Part shown: piece by piece, positions 7,807 through 17,361 of the stretch | Numbering within the stretch: the first letter of the stretch is position 1 | How the letters are laid out: the number at the start of each line of letters is the position of its first letter | Source: an uncultured Muribaculaceae bacterium | GTDB lineage: Bacteria > Bacteroidota > Bacteroidia > Bacteroidales > Muribaculaceae | Length of the DNA: 64,000 bases | NCBI GenBank assembly: GCA_910583525.1 | Contig: CAJTXL010000005.1 | Span: 57,982 to 121,981 of the forward strand | Reading direction: 5' to 3' | Made by a program: the position numbers and the translations under genes | The notes under the pieces: model-generated | The model's input: the letters and a program-made list of their open reading frames with translations, nothing else | Database searches by the model: none | What the model was told of the DNA's origin: nothing

Positions 7807-9558
7807 ATGGCAAAATTACAACTGTACATCAACAAATCGTTACGCGGCTACAAAAACATAGTGAATATCAACCCCGAAGAGGAGGTAAGCCATCATATTC
7901 ACGACTACAGGCCGGCGCTCGAAGCCATAAGCTACGACAGCGGCCGCAGCAATGTTTTCTATCTGCTGACCTACATCGAGACCGGTGTGGTGATGTCGGT
8001 GCTGCGCACAATCCCCGGCAACCACGCAGCCGACCATATAGCGGCGTCGGTGTTTTTCCCCGATGGAGTACAGCTCAGCCCCAAAGAAGTTTTTGGCTTA
8101 GGACAGAAAGTAACTCTTGCCATAGACAACGACAACGCCGACCTGAGCGCCGAAACCATAGCCGAGCTGCGCGAGATTTTCAGTAAAGACTACGGTGTTG
8201 ACGCTTCTGCGCCGCTGAGGTTGCCGTCATCGGGCCACATCTACGCCTACGCATATTTCGGCAAAGGCGCCCCGTCGCTCTACGACTATGCCGAAGCAAA
8301 TTTCTACCAGCCCGAGTTCGCCCAATACGCCGGCGTGCTTCTTATCGACGGCATAAGCGGAGCCAAAGGCCGCGAAAGCAAAAACGACCTCACACGCAAT
8401 CCGCTGCAAGCGACAACAGTCCTCAATCCGCCAAGGACGACGCCCGAGGGCTTTGTGCCGCACATCTACCACCGCGTCTTCAACACTCCGCTGATAGTTC
8501 CGGCCGACACGCCCCTGGAAATACAATGGAAGCGCGGCGGTTTCGAACCCGTCTGCCAAACCGTCATTGCGAGCAAAGACAAACCGACCGTCATAGCCCG
8601 GCCCGATGTCTCACAGGCAAAGAAAACCGTCACACCGACATCATTCTATGTCACAGAACAAGGGTCGCAGCGCTCTGTCGGAGCTTTTCTGATAAAAGTC
8701 AACGGCATAGACATCGATACGCCGCATACTTTCACCTATTCGGAACTTGTCGACGCAAAAGTGGAAATAAGTTCACCGGGCTATTTCGCTTTCTCGGGCA
8801 GTCTCGACCTTGCTTCGACAACGCAGGCGCTCGTGCAGATGAAACAGCTGCACCGCACCTACCGTTTCGATTTGCCACTCAACACTCCCGACCCCGTAGA
8901 AGCCATCCGCATATATCTCAAATCGAAGAAACCAATCACAACTTGCCCTATAGAAGGCTATGAAGTAGCCGGAGGCAAAATAATCGAAGGCTCCGGTGTC
9001 AGCAACCGTTTGGTATATGTTGGCGGACAAAGCCGCAAACTCCACACCATTGCCGCTATCGCGGCGACAGTCGTATTCTTGCTCGGTTTTTTCGTGGGAT
9101 GGCTCGCTTTCGACGTCGAAGAGACGACCATCGAAAACGATATGCGCCAGACGCCCGTACAGGAAACCGTAAAACCCGTACAATCCTCTGAAATACCGGC
9201 ACCCATATCCGAGGCTAAGGCCGAAACACCGGCTGCCCCGGCAGAACCTTCGGCACAAGACATTGCCGACGCCATCGAATATCTCAACTCCAACAAATCG
9301 TGGGTTCGCGCCGATATGGAGACGATGCCGGCACTAAAAGGTCTGTACGATGACCTGAACAACTACAACTTCGACAGACTCAAGACTTTCTGGAACCTCA
9401 GATTGGCCAAATCGTCGACATTCGCGACGGTGATACGCGCAGTCGAAGGCGCTGCCATAAAACGCGACCCCAGAACCGGCGAACACAACCCGGCATATAT
9501 CAACGAAGGCAAACAGAGCATCAACTGGCGCTCATACACATATTGGGTCGACCCCTGA
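7807..9558 (+). CDS. single-pass membrane protein of unknown function
   Basis: 583 residues without a signal peptide. A long N-terminal soluble region (1-~410) is followed by one hydrophobic helix at about 413-435 (TIAAIAATVVFLLGFFVGW), then an Ala/Pro/Glu-rich linker (about 440-480) and a C-terminal helical region. With a cytoplasmic N-terminus the linker and C-terminal part would lie in the periplasm. The layout resembles cytoplasmic sensor to periplasmic effector proteins but no known domain is recognised. It is the first gene of a run with GH31, ribE and DUF2851 (gaps of 10, 18 and 37 bases). Confidence 0.7.
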   Translation: MAKLQLYINKSLRGYKNIVNINPEEEVSHHIHDYRPALEAISYDSGRSNVFYLLTYIETGVVMSVLRTIPGNHAADHIAASVFFPDGVQLSPKEVFGLGQKVTLAIDNDNADLSAETIAELREIFSKDYGVDASAPLRLPSSGHIYAYAYFGKGAPSLYDYAEANFYQPEFAQYAGVLLIDGISGAKGRESKNDLTRNPLQATTVLNPPRTTPEGFVPHIYHRVFNTPLIVPADTPLEIQWKRGGFEPVCQTVIASKDKPTVIARPDVSQAKKTVTPTSFYVTEQGSQRSVGAFLIKVNGIDIDTPHTFTYSELVDAKVEISSPGYFAFSGSLDLASTTQALVQMKQLHRTYRFDLPLNTPDPVEAIRIYLKSKKPITTCPIEGYEVAGGKIIEGSGVSNRLVYVGGQSRKLHTIAAIAATVVFLLGFFVGWLAFDVEETTIENDMRQTPVQETVKPVQSSEIPAPISEAKAETPAAPAEPSAQDIADAIEYLNSNKSWVRADMETMPALKGLYDDLNNYNFDRLKTFWNLRLAKSSTFATVIRAVEGAAIKRDPRTGEHNPAYINEGKQSINWRSYTYWVDP

Positions 9559-9568
9559 CATTGTAAAA

Positions 9569-11890
9569 ATGACTCTTACGAAACGACTTTGCTTAGTTGC
9601 TGCAGCGGTATCAATCCTGCTGCAGCTGCAACTCAACGCCCAAACAGCATCAATCAGCGCAACAAGCGCCGACGGGCGCACCATAAAGGCCACTGCCATA
9701 TCGCCCTGTATAATACGCGTCGACAACACGGCTTTCGGCGAAGCCCCGGCAGAAGCGCAGTCGGTGCTACCGCTGCAGCCGATGGACGGCATCGCAACCA
9801 TAAGCAACTGCGGTAAAAAGCTCCATACGCTTGGCGGCATCACTGCCATGCTCAACGACAGCGGCACGCTCACCATAGGCACAAGCATGCGCGGCAGCAC
9901 TATAGCCGATACGGGGCTACGTACCGACAGACAAGGCCGTTCATCTATAAGCATAGCAACAAGCGGCAATGGCTCGTTCTACGGCGGCGGCGAACGTGGC
10001 TACAGCTACAACCTCAGCGGCGACACCCTCGTGATGTACAACCGGCAGAACTACGGCTACACGGGCACAGACCCACGTATCAGGCAGATGAACATAACGA
10101 TGCCCATGGTGCTCAGTTCAGACGGATACGCCCTGCTTTTCGATGACTACGCGGCGGCGGAATTGATACTGTCTAACCCCGTAAAATACATCACAGAAAG
10201 CACAAAGCCGATAACATACTACTATATAGCAGGCGAAAACCTTTCAGCGCTGACCGAAAACCTAACCGAACTGACCGGGCGCCAACCGCTGCCGCCCCTA
10301 TGGGCTTTAGGCTATATAACGTCGAAATACGGCTACCGCACACAAGACGAAGCCGTCGGAGCCATCGACACCCTCAAACAGCAGGGATATCCCGTCGACG
10401 GAATAGTGCTCGACCTCTACTGGTACGGCAAAGAAGAAGACATGGGACGCCTCGCATGGGAACCTTCGCAATGGCCCACTCCCGAAAAGATGCTCTCCGG
10501 CCTGGCGGAACGAGGCGTGAAAACAGTCGCCATCTCACAGCCATATGTGCTGAAAAACGGCAAAGCGATAGACAACTACAAGGCTCTCGACTCAGCACGC
10601 ATGTTCATGCGCGACTCCGCAGGCAACACACAGCCGGTAAAAATATGGGTGGGCGAAGGCGGCATGTTCGACGTATCGAACCCCGACACGCGCAGTTGGA
10701 TGCGCTCGCGCTACAAAAGCCTCACCGACATGGGCATCGGAGGCTGGTGGGGCGACCTCGGAGAGCCCGAAGTGCATCCCGAAGAAGGCATACACGCCAA
10801 CGGTCTGCCTGCACGCCTCTACCACAACCGCTACGGCAACGACTGGAGCGGCATCATCAGCGACCTTTATGCCCAAGAATACCCCGACCGACGCCTCATG
10901 ACCCTTATGCGCGGCGGCACCATAGGGCTGCAGCGCCACAGCGTATTCCCTTGGTCAACCGACGTGTCGCGCTCGTGGGGCGGACTCGAACCACAGATAC
11001 GCATCATGCTCAACTCGGGACTTAGCGGCTTGGGCTATATGGGCAGCGACCTCGGCGGCTTTGCCGTAGACCCCGGACATCCCTATCAGCCCGAGCTATA
11101 CGTGCGCTGGCTGCAGAGCGGTCTTTTCTCGCCCGTGTTCCGCACCCATGCGCAACAGTACGCCGAGCCATACCACTATCCGCAGTACCGCGACATAATC
11201 CACAAACTCGTGCTTGAGCGCTACCGTTGGCTACCCTACAACTACACGCTCGCATACGAGAACTCGCTCTACGGCTACCCATTGGCACGTCCGCTCGACT
11301 TTGCCGACAACAGCCACGGCGCATACGACAAGATTTCAGACGAATACCTTTGGGGAGACGAGCTCCTTGTAGCCCCTGTCCTGACCGAAGGCGCAACCAA
11401 GCGAACAGTCACATTTCCCAAAGGCGCGGTATGGATTGATTACAGCGACCCATCGCGACGCTGGCAAGGAGGCACAATCATAGCCGACTATCCGGCTCCG
11501 CTCGACAAACTGCCCATATTCGTGCGTGAGGGCTCCTTCATACCCACCGCAGAGTACCACATGGACAACACCGGCGACTACCGTGCCGACGACTTCACCA
11601 TAAGCTACTACGCATCGCCCGTCGAGAGCCGCTACACGCTCTACGACGACAACCATATCTCGCCCCGCTCTATTGCAGACGGCCAATACCGCCTGCTTCA
11701 CTTCAGCGGCCTTATGAAAGACGGCTATGTCACCATAAACGTCAGCTCCGAAGGCACATACCCCGGCGCCCCCGACACCGTGAAACTCGACTTCCGCATA
11801 GTGCTTCCCGACGGGAGCGTGCGCTCATACAAGGTAATGATGGAGCCGGGCAATGGACGGGCTACCGAAATTCTTTCAGTCAAACTCTAA
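9569..11890 (+). CDS. secreted glycoside hydrolase family 31 alpha-glycosidase
   Basis: 773 residues; signal peptide about 1-24 (ending LNAQ). Order: GH31 N-terminal beta-sandwich with the YGGGERGYSYNL loop (~residues 135-150), a (beta/alpha)8 barrel starting at the LPPLWALGY strand, and C-terminal beta domains. The catalytic nucleophile is D396 in GGWWGDLGEPE and the acid/base is D494 in GSDLGGF. Retaining exo-acting hydrolysis of alpha-glucosides or alpha-xylosides is expected; the exact linkage cannot be read. A periplasmic location is likely because no sorting tail is present. Confidence 0.92.
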   Translation: MTLTKRLCLVAAAVSILLQLQLNAQTASISATSADGRTIKATAISPCIIRVDNTAFGEAPAEAQSVLPLQPMDGIATISNCGKKLHTLGGITAMLNDSGTLTIGTSMRGSTIADTGLRTDRQGRSSISIATSGNGSFYGGGERGYSYNLSGDTLVMYNRQNYGYTGTDPRIRQMNITMPMVLSSDGYALLFDDYAAAELILSNPVKYITESTKPITYYYIAGENLSALTENLTELTGRQPLPPLWALGYITSKYGYRTQDEAVGAIDTLKQQGYPVDGIVLDLYWYGKEEDMGRLAWEPSQWPTPEKMLSGLAERGVKTVAISQPYVLKNGKAIDNYKALDSARMFMRDSAGNTQPVKIWVGEGGMFDVSNPDTRSWMRSRYKSLTDMGIGGWWGDLGEPEVHPEEGIHANGLPARLYHNRYGNDWSGIISDLYAQEYPDRRLMTLMRGGTIGLQRHSVFPWSTDVSRSWGGLEPQIRIMLNSGLSGLGYMGSDLGGFAVDPGHPYQPELYVRWLQSGLFSPVFRTHAQQYAEPYHYPQYRDIIHKLVLERYRWLPYNYTLAYENSLYGYPLARPLDFADNSHGAYDKISDEYLWGDELLVAPVLTEGATKRTVTFPKGAVWIDYSDPSRRWQGGTIIADYPAPLDKLPIFVREGSFIPTAEYHMDNTGDYRADDFTISYYASPVESRYTLYDDNHISPRSIADGQYRLLHFSGLMKDGYVTINVSSEGTYPGAPDTVKLDFRIVLPDGSVRSYKVMMEPGNGRATEILSVKL

Positions 11891-11908
11891 ACCCCAAGCG
11901 CATAAAAC

Positions 11909-12520
11909 ATGTTCTCCGGCATAGTAGAAGAAGCCGCCAAAGTAGTGGCTGTTGAGAAACACGAGTCGAATGTCGACATCACCGTAAGCTGTTCATTTAC
12001 CGACGAGCTGCACATCGACCAGTCGGTCGCGCACAACGGCGTATGCCTCACAGTCGTAAGAGTGAACCCCGACGGCACCTACACCGTAACGGCCATCCGC
12101 GAGACCCTCGAACGCTCCAACCTCGGCGCCCTGAAGCCGGGCGACCTAATCAACCTCGAACGCTCGATGAAAATGGACGGACGTCTCGACGGCCACATCG
12201 TGCAGGGGCACGTCGATACCACCGCCATATGCACCGAAGTCGAAGAAGCCGACGGCAGCCGCTACTTCAAATTCTGCTACAAGGCCTCGCCCGAGATGGT
12301 GGCAAAAGGCTACATGACGGTCGAGAAAGGCTCGGTAACAGTCAACGGCGTCAGTCTTACGGTATGCGACAGCGAAGTCGATAGTTTCCGTGTGGCAATC
12401 ATACCATACACGTTCGAGCACACCAACTTCTGCCGCATACAGCCGGGCACTACTGTCAACCTTGAGTTCGACATTATCGGCAAATACATAGCGCGTCTGT
12501 CTGAGCTTCGCTCGTTCTGA
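11909..12520 (+). CDS. ribE: riboflavin synthase, alpha subunit
   Basis: 203 residues, the normal length. Two lumazine-binding repeats: the first begins with the diagnostic MFSGIVEE, with VAHNGVCLTV at residues ~43-52; the second begins around GHIVQGHVDTTA (~92) and has VNGVSLTV at ~148. The enzyme dismutates two 6,7-dimethyl-8-ribityllumazine molecules to riboflavin. The rest of the riboflavin pathway is not in the window. It sits between GH31 and DUF2851, the kind of housekeeping neighbour often found in Bacteroidales. Confidence 0.95.
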   Translation: MFSGIVEEAAKVVAVEKHESNVDITVSCSFTDELHIDQSVAHNGVCLTVVRVNPDGTYTVTAIRETLERSNLGALKPGDLINLERSMKMDGRLDGHIVQGHVDTTAICTEVEEADGSRYFKFCYKASPEMVAKGYMTVEKGSVTVNGVSLTVCDSEVDSFRVAIIPYTFEHTNFCRIQPGTTVNLEFDIIGKYIARLSELRSF

Positions 12521-12557
12521 GCATACATTTCCGCTCGCTCCTCTCTGTTCACCGGCC

Positions 12558-13856
12558 ATGGAAAGACTGATGCAATATGTGTGGCAACACCGCCTGTGGC
12601 TACCGTCAGACATGGCCGCCACCGACGGCACGCGCATCGACATCCTCGACCCAGGGCTACTGAACACCAACTCGGGTCCCGACTTCTTCAATGCCAAGAT
12701 ACGCATCGGCGACCGCCTTTGGGTGGGAAACGTCGAAATACACGTCCGGGCCTCCGACTGGCATAGGCACAAACATGATGGCGACCCGGCCTACGACTCT
12801 GTAATCCTGCACGTAGTGGGTCAAGACGACGCACACATCTGCCGAAGCGACGGCGAAGAAATTCCGCAGCTCGTAATGGCCTGCGCAGCCGATTTCAGCA
12901 AAAGTTACCACGAATCCGTGAACAACCCGACCGCCGAGCTCCCCTGTGCCGAACACATACCGACCATCGACAGCATATACCTTACCGATTGGGTGACATC
13001 GCTCGCATTCGAGCGTCTGTATGCAAAATCGGACCGCATCGCCGCCTATGCCAAACATTTCAACGGCGATTGGGGACAGGCCATCTACATTGCCTTGGCG
13101 AGAGCCTTGGGCTTCGGCATAAACAGCGACGCATTTGAACGGTTGGCGCTCGCCACACCCCTGAGGCAGCTTATGCGCCACAGAGGCGCGCCCGAGACCA
13201 TCGAAGGGGCCTTGTTCGGGCAGGCCGGTTTTCTCGACAATATACCCGACAGCGTTTCCGACACTGAATATGTGAAAAGACTAAAGCAAGAATACGCTTT
13301 CGCGGCAGCAAAATACGGCCTTGAACGCCCCAAAGACCTCGGTTGGAAGATGAGCCGCATGCGGCCGCAGAATTTCCCCTACCGACGCGTCGCCACCCTC
13401 GCACAGATGATTGCGCAAGGCTTCACCATCGGATACGACCTCTTGCACGTAGGCAACGAAGCCGAAGCGCGCGAACTATTTTCGGTTCGCCTCGAAGGTT
13501 TCTGGAGCCGCCGTTTCACCTTCGGACCGGCGTCGGCACGCTCCGACAAAGCTTTCAGCGACAGCTCGGCAACGACACTTATCATCAACGTCGTCGCCCC
13601 GGCGCTCCACGCCTATGGAATAACGACAGGGCGGCACGAACTATGCGAACGCGCCGTTGACATCCTGCAGTCGCTGCCGCCCGAAGACAATGCCTACATC
13701 CGACTGTTCCGGGCCGCCGGAGTGGCATGTCCCGACGCATTCAGTTCGCAGGCACTGATACAGCTACGGCGCGAATACTGCCAAAGCCGCAAATGCCTTT
13801 ATTGCCGCATAGGCCACCGCTACCTCGCCGGCAAAGCCATACGCCGCGACAGATAA
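12558..13856 (+). CDS. DUF2851 family protein
   Basis: 432 residues, the usual length for this Bacteroidetes family. The N-terminal signature is clear: MQYVWQHRLW, then LNTNSGPDFFNAKIRIGD (residues ~34-51) and VGNVEIHVRASDWHRHKHDGD, a conserved Asp/Glu/His set that suggests a metal-dependent nuclease-like site, although no activity is established to my knowledge. The C-terminus has C-x-x-x-x-C-x-x-C (SRKCLYCRIG) typical of the family. The product is predicted to be cytoplasmic. Confidence 0.88.
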   Translation: MERLMQYVWQHRLWLPSDMAATDGTRIDILDPGLLNTNSGPDFFNAKIRIGDRLWVGNVEIHVRASDWHRHKHDGDPAYDSVILHVVGQDDAHICRSDGEEIPQLVMACAADFSKSYHESVNNPTAELPCAEHIPTIDSIYLTDWVTSLAFERLYAKSDRIAAYAKHFNGDWGQAIYIALARALGFGINSDAFERLALATPLRQLMRHRGAPETIEGALFGQAGFLDNIPDSVSDTEYVKRLKQEYAFAAAKYGLERPKDLGWKMSRMRPQNFPYRRVATLAQMIAQGFTIGYDLLHVGNEAEARELFSVRLEGFWSRRFTFGPASARSDKAFSDSSATTLIINVVAPALHAYGITTGRHELCERAVDILQSLPPEDNAYIRLFRAAGVACPDAFSSQALIQLRREYCQSRKCLYCRIGHRYLAGKAIRRDR

Positions 13857-13887
13857 GCAAAGCAAGCCTTCACCTCCACTACAAAAA

Positions 13888-13932
13888 GCACGGCGCACAG
13901 CCTTTATGCGCTCGTGCCGTCAAGCATTTTTC
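13888..13932 (+). terminator. terminator after the DUF2851 gene
   Basis: Arms GCACGGCGCA (13888-13897) and TGCGCTCGTGC (13907-13917) pair with a one-base bulge; a short ATTTTT run follows at about 13926. Confidence 0.55.
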
Positions 13933-14038
13933 GGCATTAAATAAAAAAATGCGCCAAAAAACTTGCGAATGAACATTATTTTGCTTTTATTTGCAAAATC
14001 AAACATCAACCATTGTATCACATTCTATCTAATGCCCT

Positions 14039-16441
14039 ATGTCGAGACTTAAATTCATTATTCTGATGGCCATTTGGCTTTCGTCAATACCATTAAGCGC
14101 CATCACTGTTCTTGAAACACGGACAGGCAGACACGTAGAAGCTTCTCGGATGCCAATCCCGAAGCGACATGTAGATTATTACTCCGATGGAGTCAAAATC
14201 ACTTATGAGTTCGACTCCCTGCTTGTGATTGAAAATGGGGGCAGTATCTATTACCAAATCGAGCAATTCGGCCTGAACGGCCTCGGGGGGCAGGCATACG
14301 TGCCGATGAGGACTGAGCGTATAAACGTACCCTCTACGGCCTCATGTGTCCTTCAGGTTATCGAAGATGACTACATCGACAAGATTGTCGATGGATTTCA
14401 GCCGGCAATTCCCGATGACGTCGCCACCCTCGAAAATACGGGAGCGGTCCGTGTTCCGTCTATTCTGCCCTCGTCAACATTCCTTCCGGCTTCAATAGCT
14501 TCGATGGAAGAGGATTCATATTACCGCAATGAACGCATTGCCAATCTTTTGATTGTACCCGTACAATACCGGCAATCTACAAAGACAGCAAGAATACACC
14601 GTAAAATTTCAATATTGTTAAGTTGGGATACGGTCGATTCGGAAGAAGAGCCGAATGAATATTTAAACAGCTCTGACGGACTATTTGAAAGCATGGTGCT
14701 CTCGAACAAGACAAACTCCGCCGCAAAAAAAGCAGCGGCAGTCGGCGGCACCATATCGGAAGCGCGCCCACAATCTTTTTTAATGCTTGTGCCTACAGAA
14801 CTCGATATGGCGTCAAGCCCTTTGTTCAATTGGAAACGGACACAGGGATATAATGTAGTCAAGAAAACCGATGATTGGACTACCGACAAAATCCGTGAGG
14901 CGGTAAAAGATTTCTACGACAATGACCCGAACGCATTTTACGTCTTGTTTATAGGTGACTATAATCTTATGCCCGGAGAATACCGCACACGGCACACATA
15001 CCTTCCAGCCCCTGTAACCGACCTGCACTACATCTGTATGGACGGCGACAATGATTATGTCCCGGATTTATTCTCAGGGCGCATTCCCGTATCAACGCCC
15101 GAAGAACTTATCACCGTTTCTCGCAAAATTATCGACTATGAAATGAACCCGGACAAAGACACCGGTGTAAAAACTTTTGTCGGGATTTCATATTTTCAAA
15201 ACAAAGTATCATCAAAGGAAGAAGAAGAACGCGACTTTGTACGGACAACAGAAACAATCTGTCAAGAGTTAGAGGACACGTTCAAAAATGTAAAAAGGCT
15301 ATATTGTCAGAGATATAGCACAGCAAGTCCTTCTAAATGGAGTTATCGTTCGTCTGTCGATTTTCCATTTCCTGACCATCTCAAGGCAAAAGGCGCATTT
15401 ACGGCAGATAGCTCACACATATTAACTGCTTTTAATGGTAATGCAAACATAATTTTTCATCGAGACCATGGATCTCCTAACGGATGGGAACATCCCAAAT
15501 TCGTAACCGAGCATATCGCAGATTTAACAAATAATGTCACTCCTGTAGTCTTTAGTGTAGACTGTCAAACAGGAATGTACACAAATGCGAATAACTTTAC
15601 TCACCTGCTTCTGTCAAAATCCGGCGGCGGTTGCGTTTCCAGTATCGCGGCAACAGAGTCGACATACACCTTTAAGAACGACATGTTTTCTCTCAGCATG
15701 ATGAAAACCATATGGCCGAACAAAAATTTCAGATACCACAACGCCTACCACAACGACAGCCTCAACATAATGTGGCAAAAGAACACCGAGAGTGCCGTTT
15801 TGGGAGAAGTAATGGTTCGCGGACTTTTGCGGATGGCGTTGTTTTCTTCGCAAGACATGGATTTGGTAAGACACAACACAGAAGCATACCATTGCTTTGG
15901 CGACCCGTCATTAAATATCTATTGGGGTAAAAACGTAGACCTCGCCCGAAACATCAGTTTTACACCGATTAAAATTGGGAACAGGTCGGAACTACAAGTG
16001 TCGATTTCGGGTGGCCTTTGCGCAACTATAGCTTTCTACGACCCGGCTACAGGCAAAAACTACCGTTGCTACGGCAACTCCGCAACGTTCAAGACCACAA
16101 ACCCCAACCGAACGTGCGTATACGCCTACATCGACGGGGCTAAGCCCGTTTTCATTGAAAGTATAGCAGGTTTCGGGCCAATGTCAGCCGAAGACAGCAA
16201 CTCGATTTCCGCATGTCATTTCTCAGGCGACGTTCTTAATGTGACCCTTAAAGAGCCGTTGAGCCAAGAAACACAGCTACGTATAAGTTGTGCTTCAAAC
16301 ATAAGCGTAAAGCAACTTCCTGTAAGCGCTATCGGCGAGGCTTCATTTGAAGCCGCAGCTGATGCGACTAATGGCGGTCTATATTTCGTAGACCTTATAC
16401 GTAACGGGGAAATAATCGAACATAAAACAATCATTAAATGA
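14039..16441 (+). CDS. secreted C25 (gingipain-like) cysteine protease
   Basis: 800 residues; signal peptide about 1-21. Residues ~60-215 are a propeptide-like beta region. The caspase-like C25 domain runs from LMLVPTELD (~245) to about 620. The catalytic dyad is visible: H477 in FHRDHGSPNGW and C509 in VFSVDCQTGMY. A beta-rich region of ~170 residues follows and could be the immunoglobulin-like domain. The specificity (Arg or Lys) is not readable. Members include gingipains and the sortase-like PorU; this protein is smaller than PorU and lacks its extra domains. The C-terminal tail is not a clear sorting tail. ATGA overlap with the next gene. Confidence 0.87.
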   Translation: MSRLKFIILMAIWLSSIPLSAITVLETRTGRHVEASRMPIPKRHVDYYSDGVKITYEFDSLLVIENGGSIYYQIEQFGLNGLGGQAYVPMRTERINVPSTASCVLQVIEDDYIDKIVDGFQPAIPDDVATLENTGAVRVPSILPSSTFLPASIASMEEDSYYRNERIANLLIVPVQYRQSTKTARIHRKISILLSWDTVDSEEEPNEYLNSSDGLFESMVLSNKTNSAAKKAAAVGGTISEARPQSFLMLVPTELDMASSPLFNWKRTQGYNVVKKTDDWTTDKIREAVKDFYDNDPNAFYVLFIGDYNLMPGEYRTRHTYLPAPVTDLHYICMDGDNDYVPDLFSGRIPVSTPEELITVSRKIIDYEMNPDKDTGVKTFVGISYFQNKVSSKEEEERDFVRTTETICQELEDTFKNVKRLYCQRYSTASPSKWSYRSSVDFPFPDHLKAKGAFTADSSHILTAFNGNANIIFHRDHGSPNGWEHPKFVTEHIADLTNNVTPVVFSVDCQTGMYTNANNFTHLLLSKSGGGCVSSIAATESTYTFKNDMFSLSMMKTIWPNKNFRYHNAYHNDSLNIMWQKNTESAVLGEVMVRGLLRMALFSSQDMDLVRHNTEAYHCFGDPSLNIYWGKNVDLARNISFTPIKIGNRSELQVSISGGLCATIAFYDPATGKNYRCYGNSATFKTTNPNRTCVYAYIDGAKPVFIESIAGFGPMSAEDSNSISACHFSGDVLNVTLKEPLSQETQLRISCASNISVKQLPVSAIGEASFEAAADATNGGLYFVDLIRNGEIIEHKTIIK

Positions 16442-17259
16442 CTACAGCTATGAAACGACTTTTCTTAATGTTGCCGTGCCTTTTGCTGGCCGTGGGCGCC
16501 TTTGCTGAAGACTGGCCAATCTATTCCGAAAGCGATTGGCCTTGTGGCCAGGAAATAAAGAAGCCCGACATATATCAAAGTGGAATTTACTATCAGATAA
16601 TCGGCGAAAATACCTTAAGAGTGATAAGTTCAGACGGGTCGTTTATGGATCCTTACTTATTCGTTTTATGGCCTTTAGACTGCATGTACTACGATTGTCT
16701 GATGAATGGTGGCGATTATACCGGGGACGTCATCATTCCTGAGACTGTAGAATACAGCGGTGTCACATACTTTGTGACAGAAATCGGCTATGGGGCAATG
16801 GTGAATTGCGACAAACTGACAAGTGTGACTATACCCAAAAGTGTAAACAAAATTTACGATGGTGCATTTGCCAATACAGCTTCGTTGTCTTATGCAGTTT
16901 TTCAAGGCCAAACTCCACCAGACATAGTATCCGATACTTTTGGAAGGTACAGGAAGATGCAGATATATGTTCCTGACGGATGCAAAAAAACTTATGAGGA
17001 AGTCTATCATTGGAATAGCTACCTTAGTATAAAAGAAATCGGCGAAGCCGGCATTGAAGCCGTGGCTGTAGGCAAGAGCGCTCAGCTTGTCGAGTGCGAC
17101 GGAGAAACCGTTCATAACCGTACCGACTGTATGCTATATGTTTACGGCTATGACGGCGGCCTCAAGGCAACTATCGCGGCCAATGCTTATGCAAAGCTTC
17201 CGAAAGGACTATATATTGTCTATGGAAAAGGACACTCAGAAAAAGTTGTCGTGAAGTAA
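16438..17259 (+). CDS. small secreted BspA-like LRR protein with sorting-like tail
   Basis: 273 residues; signal peptide about 1-23 (ATG at 16450 is an alternative start). One to two LRR_5-type repeats are visible around residues 95-150 (VTEIGYGAMVNCDKLTSVTIP, then IYDGAFANT), followed by a TPPDIVSDTF cap similar to the end of the lipoprotein at 3082. The C-terminus (LPKGLYIVYGKGHSEKVVVK) resembles type-IX-secretion type A tails. It overlaps the protease gene by 4 bases (ATGA), so the two are made together; a partner or adaptor role is inferred. Confidence 0.78.
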   Translation: MTTAMKRLFLMLPCLLLAVGAFAEDWPIYSESDWPCGQEIKKPDIYQSGIYYQIIGENTLRVISSDGSFMDPYLFVLWPLDCMYYDCLMNGGDYTGDVIIPETVEYSGVTYFVTEIGYGAMVNCDKLTSVTIPKSVNKIYDGAFANTASLSYAVFQGQTPPDIVSDTFGRYRKMQIYVPDGCKKTYEEVYHWNSYLSIKEIGEAGIEAVAVGKSAQLVECDGETVHNRTDCMLYVYGYDGGLKATIAANAYAKLPKGLYIVYGKGHSEKVVVK

Positions 17260-17300
17260 GCTACAGCTTTCAACACCGCAAAACAACTTTCCGTACAAAA

Positions 17301-17343
17301 AACAATCGGACGCCCGACTATTTCAGGCGCCCGATTGTTTTTG
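17301..17343. terminator. bidirectional hairpin terminator between convergent genes
   Basis: Arms 17301-17314 and 17326-17339 pair over 14 bases with one A/C mismatch, with A- and T-runs on both sides, so it can serve both the LRR gene and the minus-strand glucan genes. Confidence 0.75.
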
Positions 17344-17361
17344 CCGGTTTTTCAACCAAAA

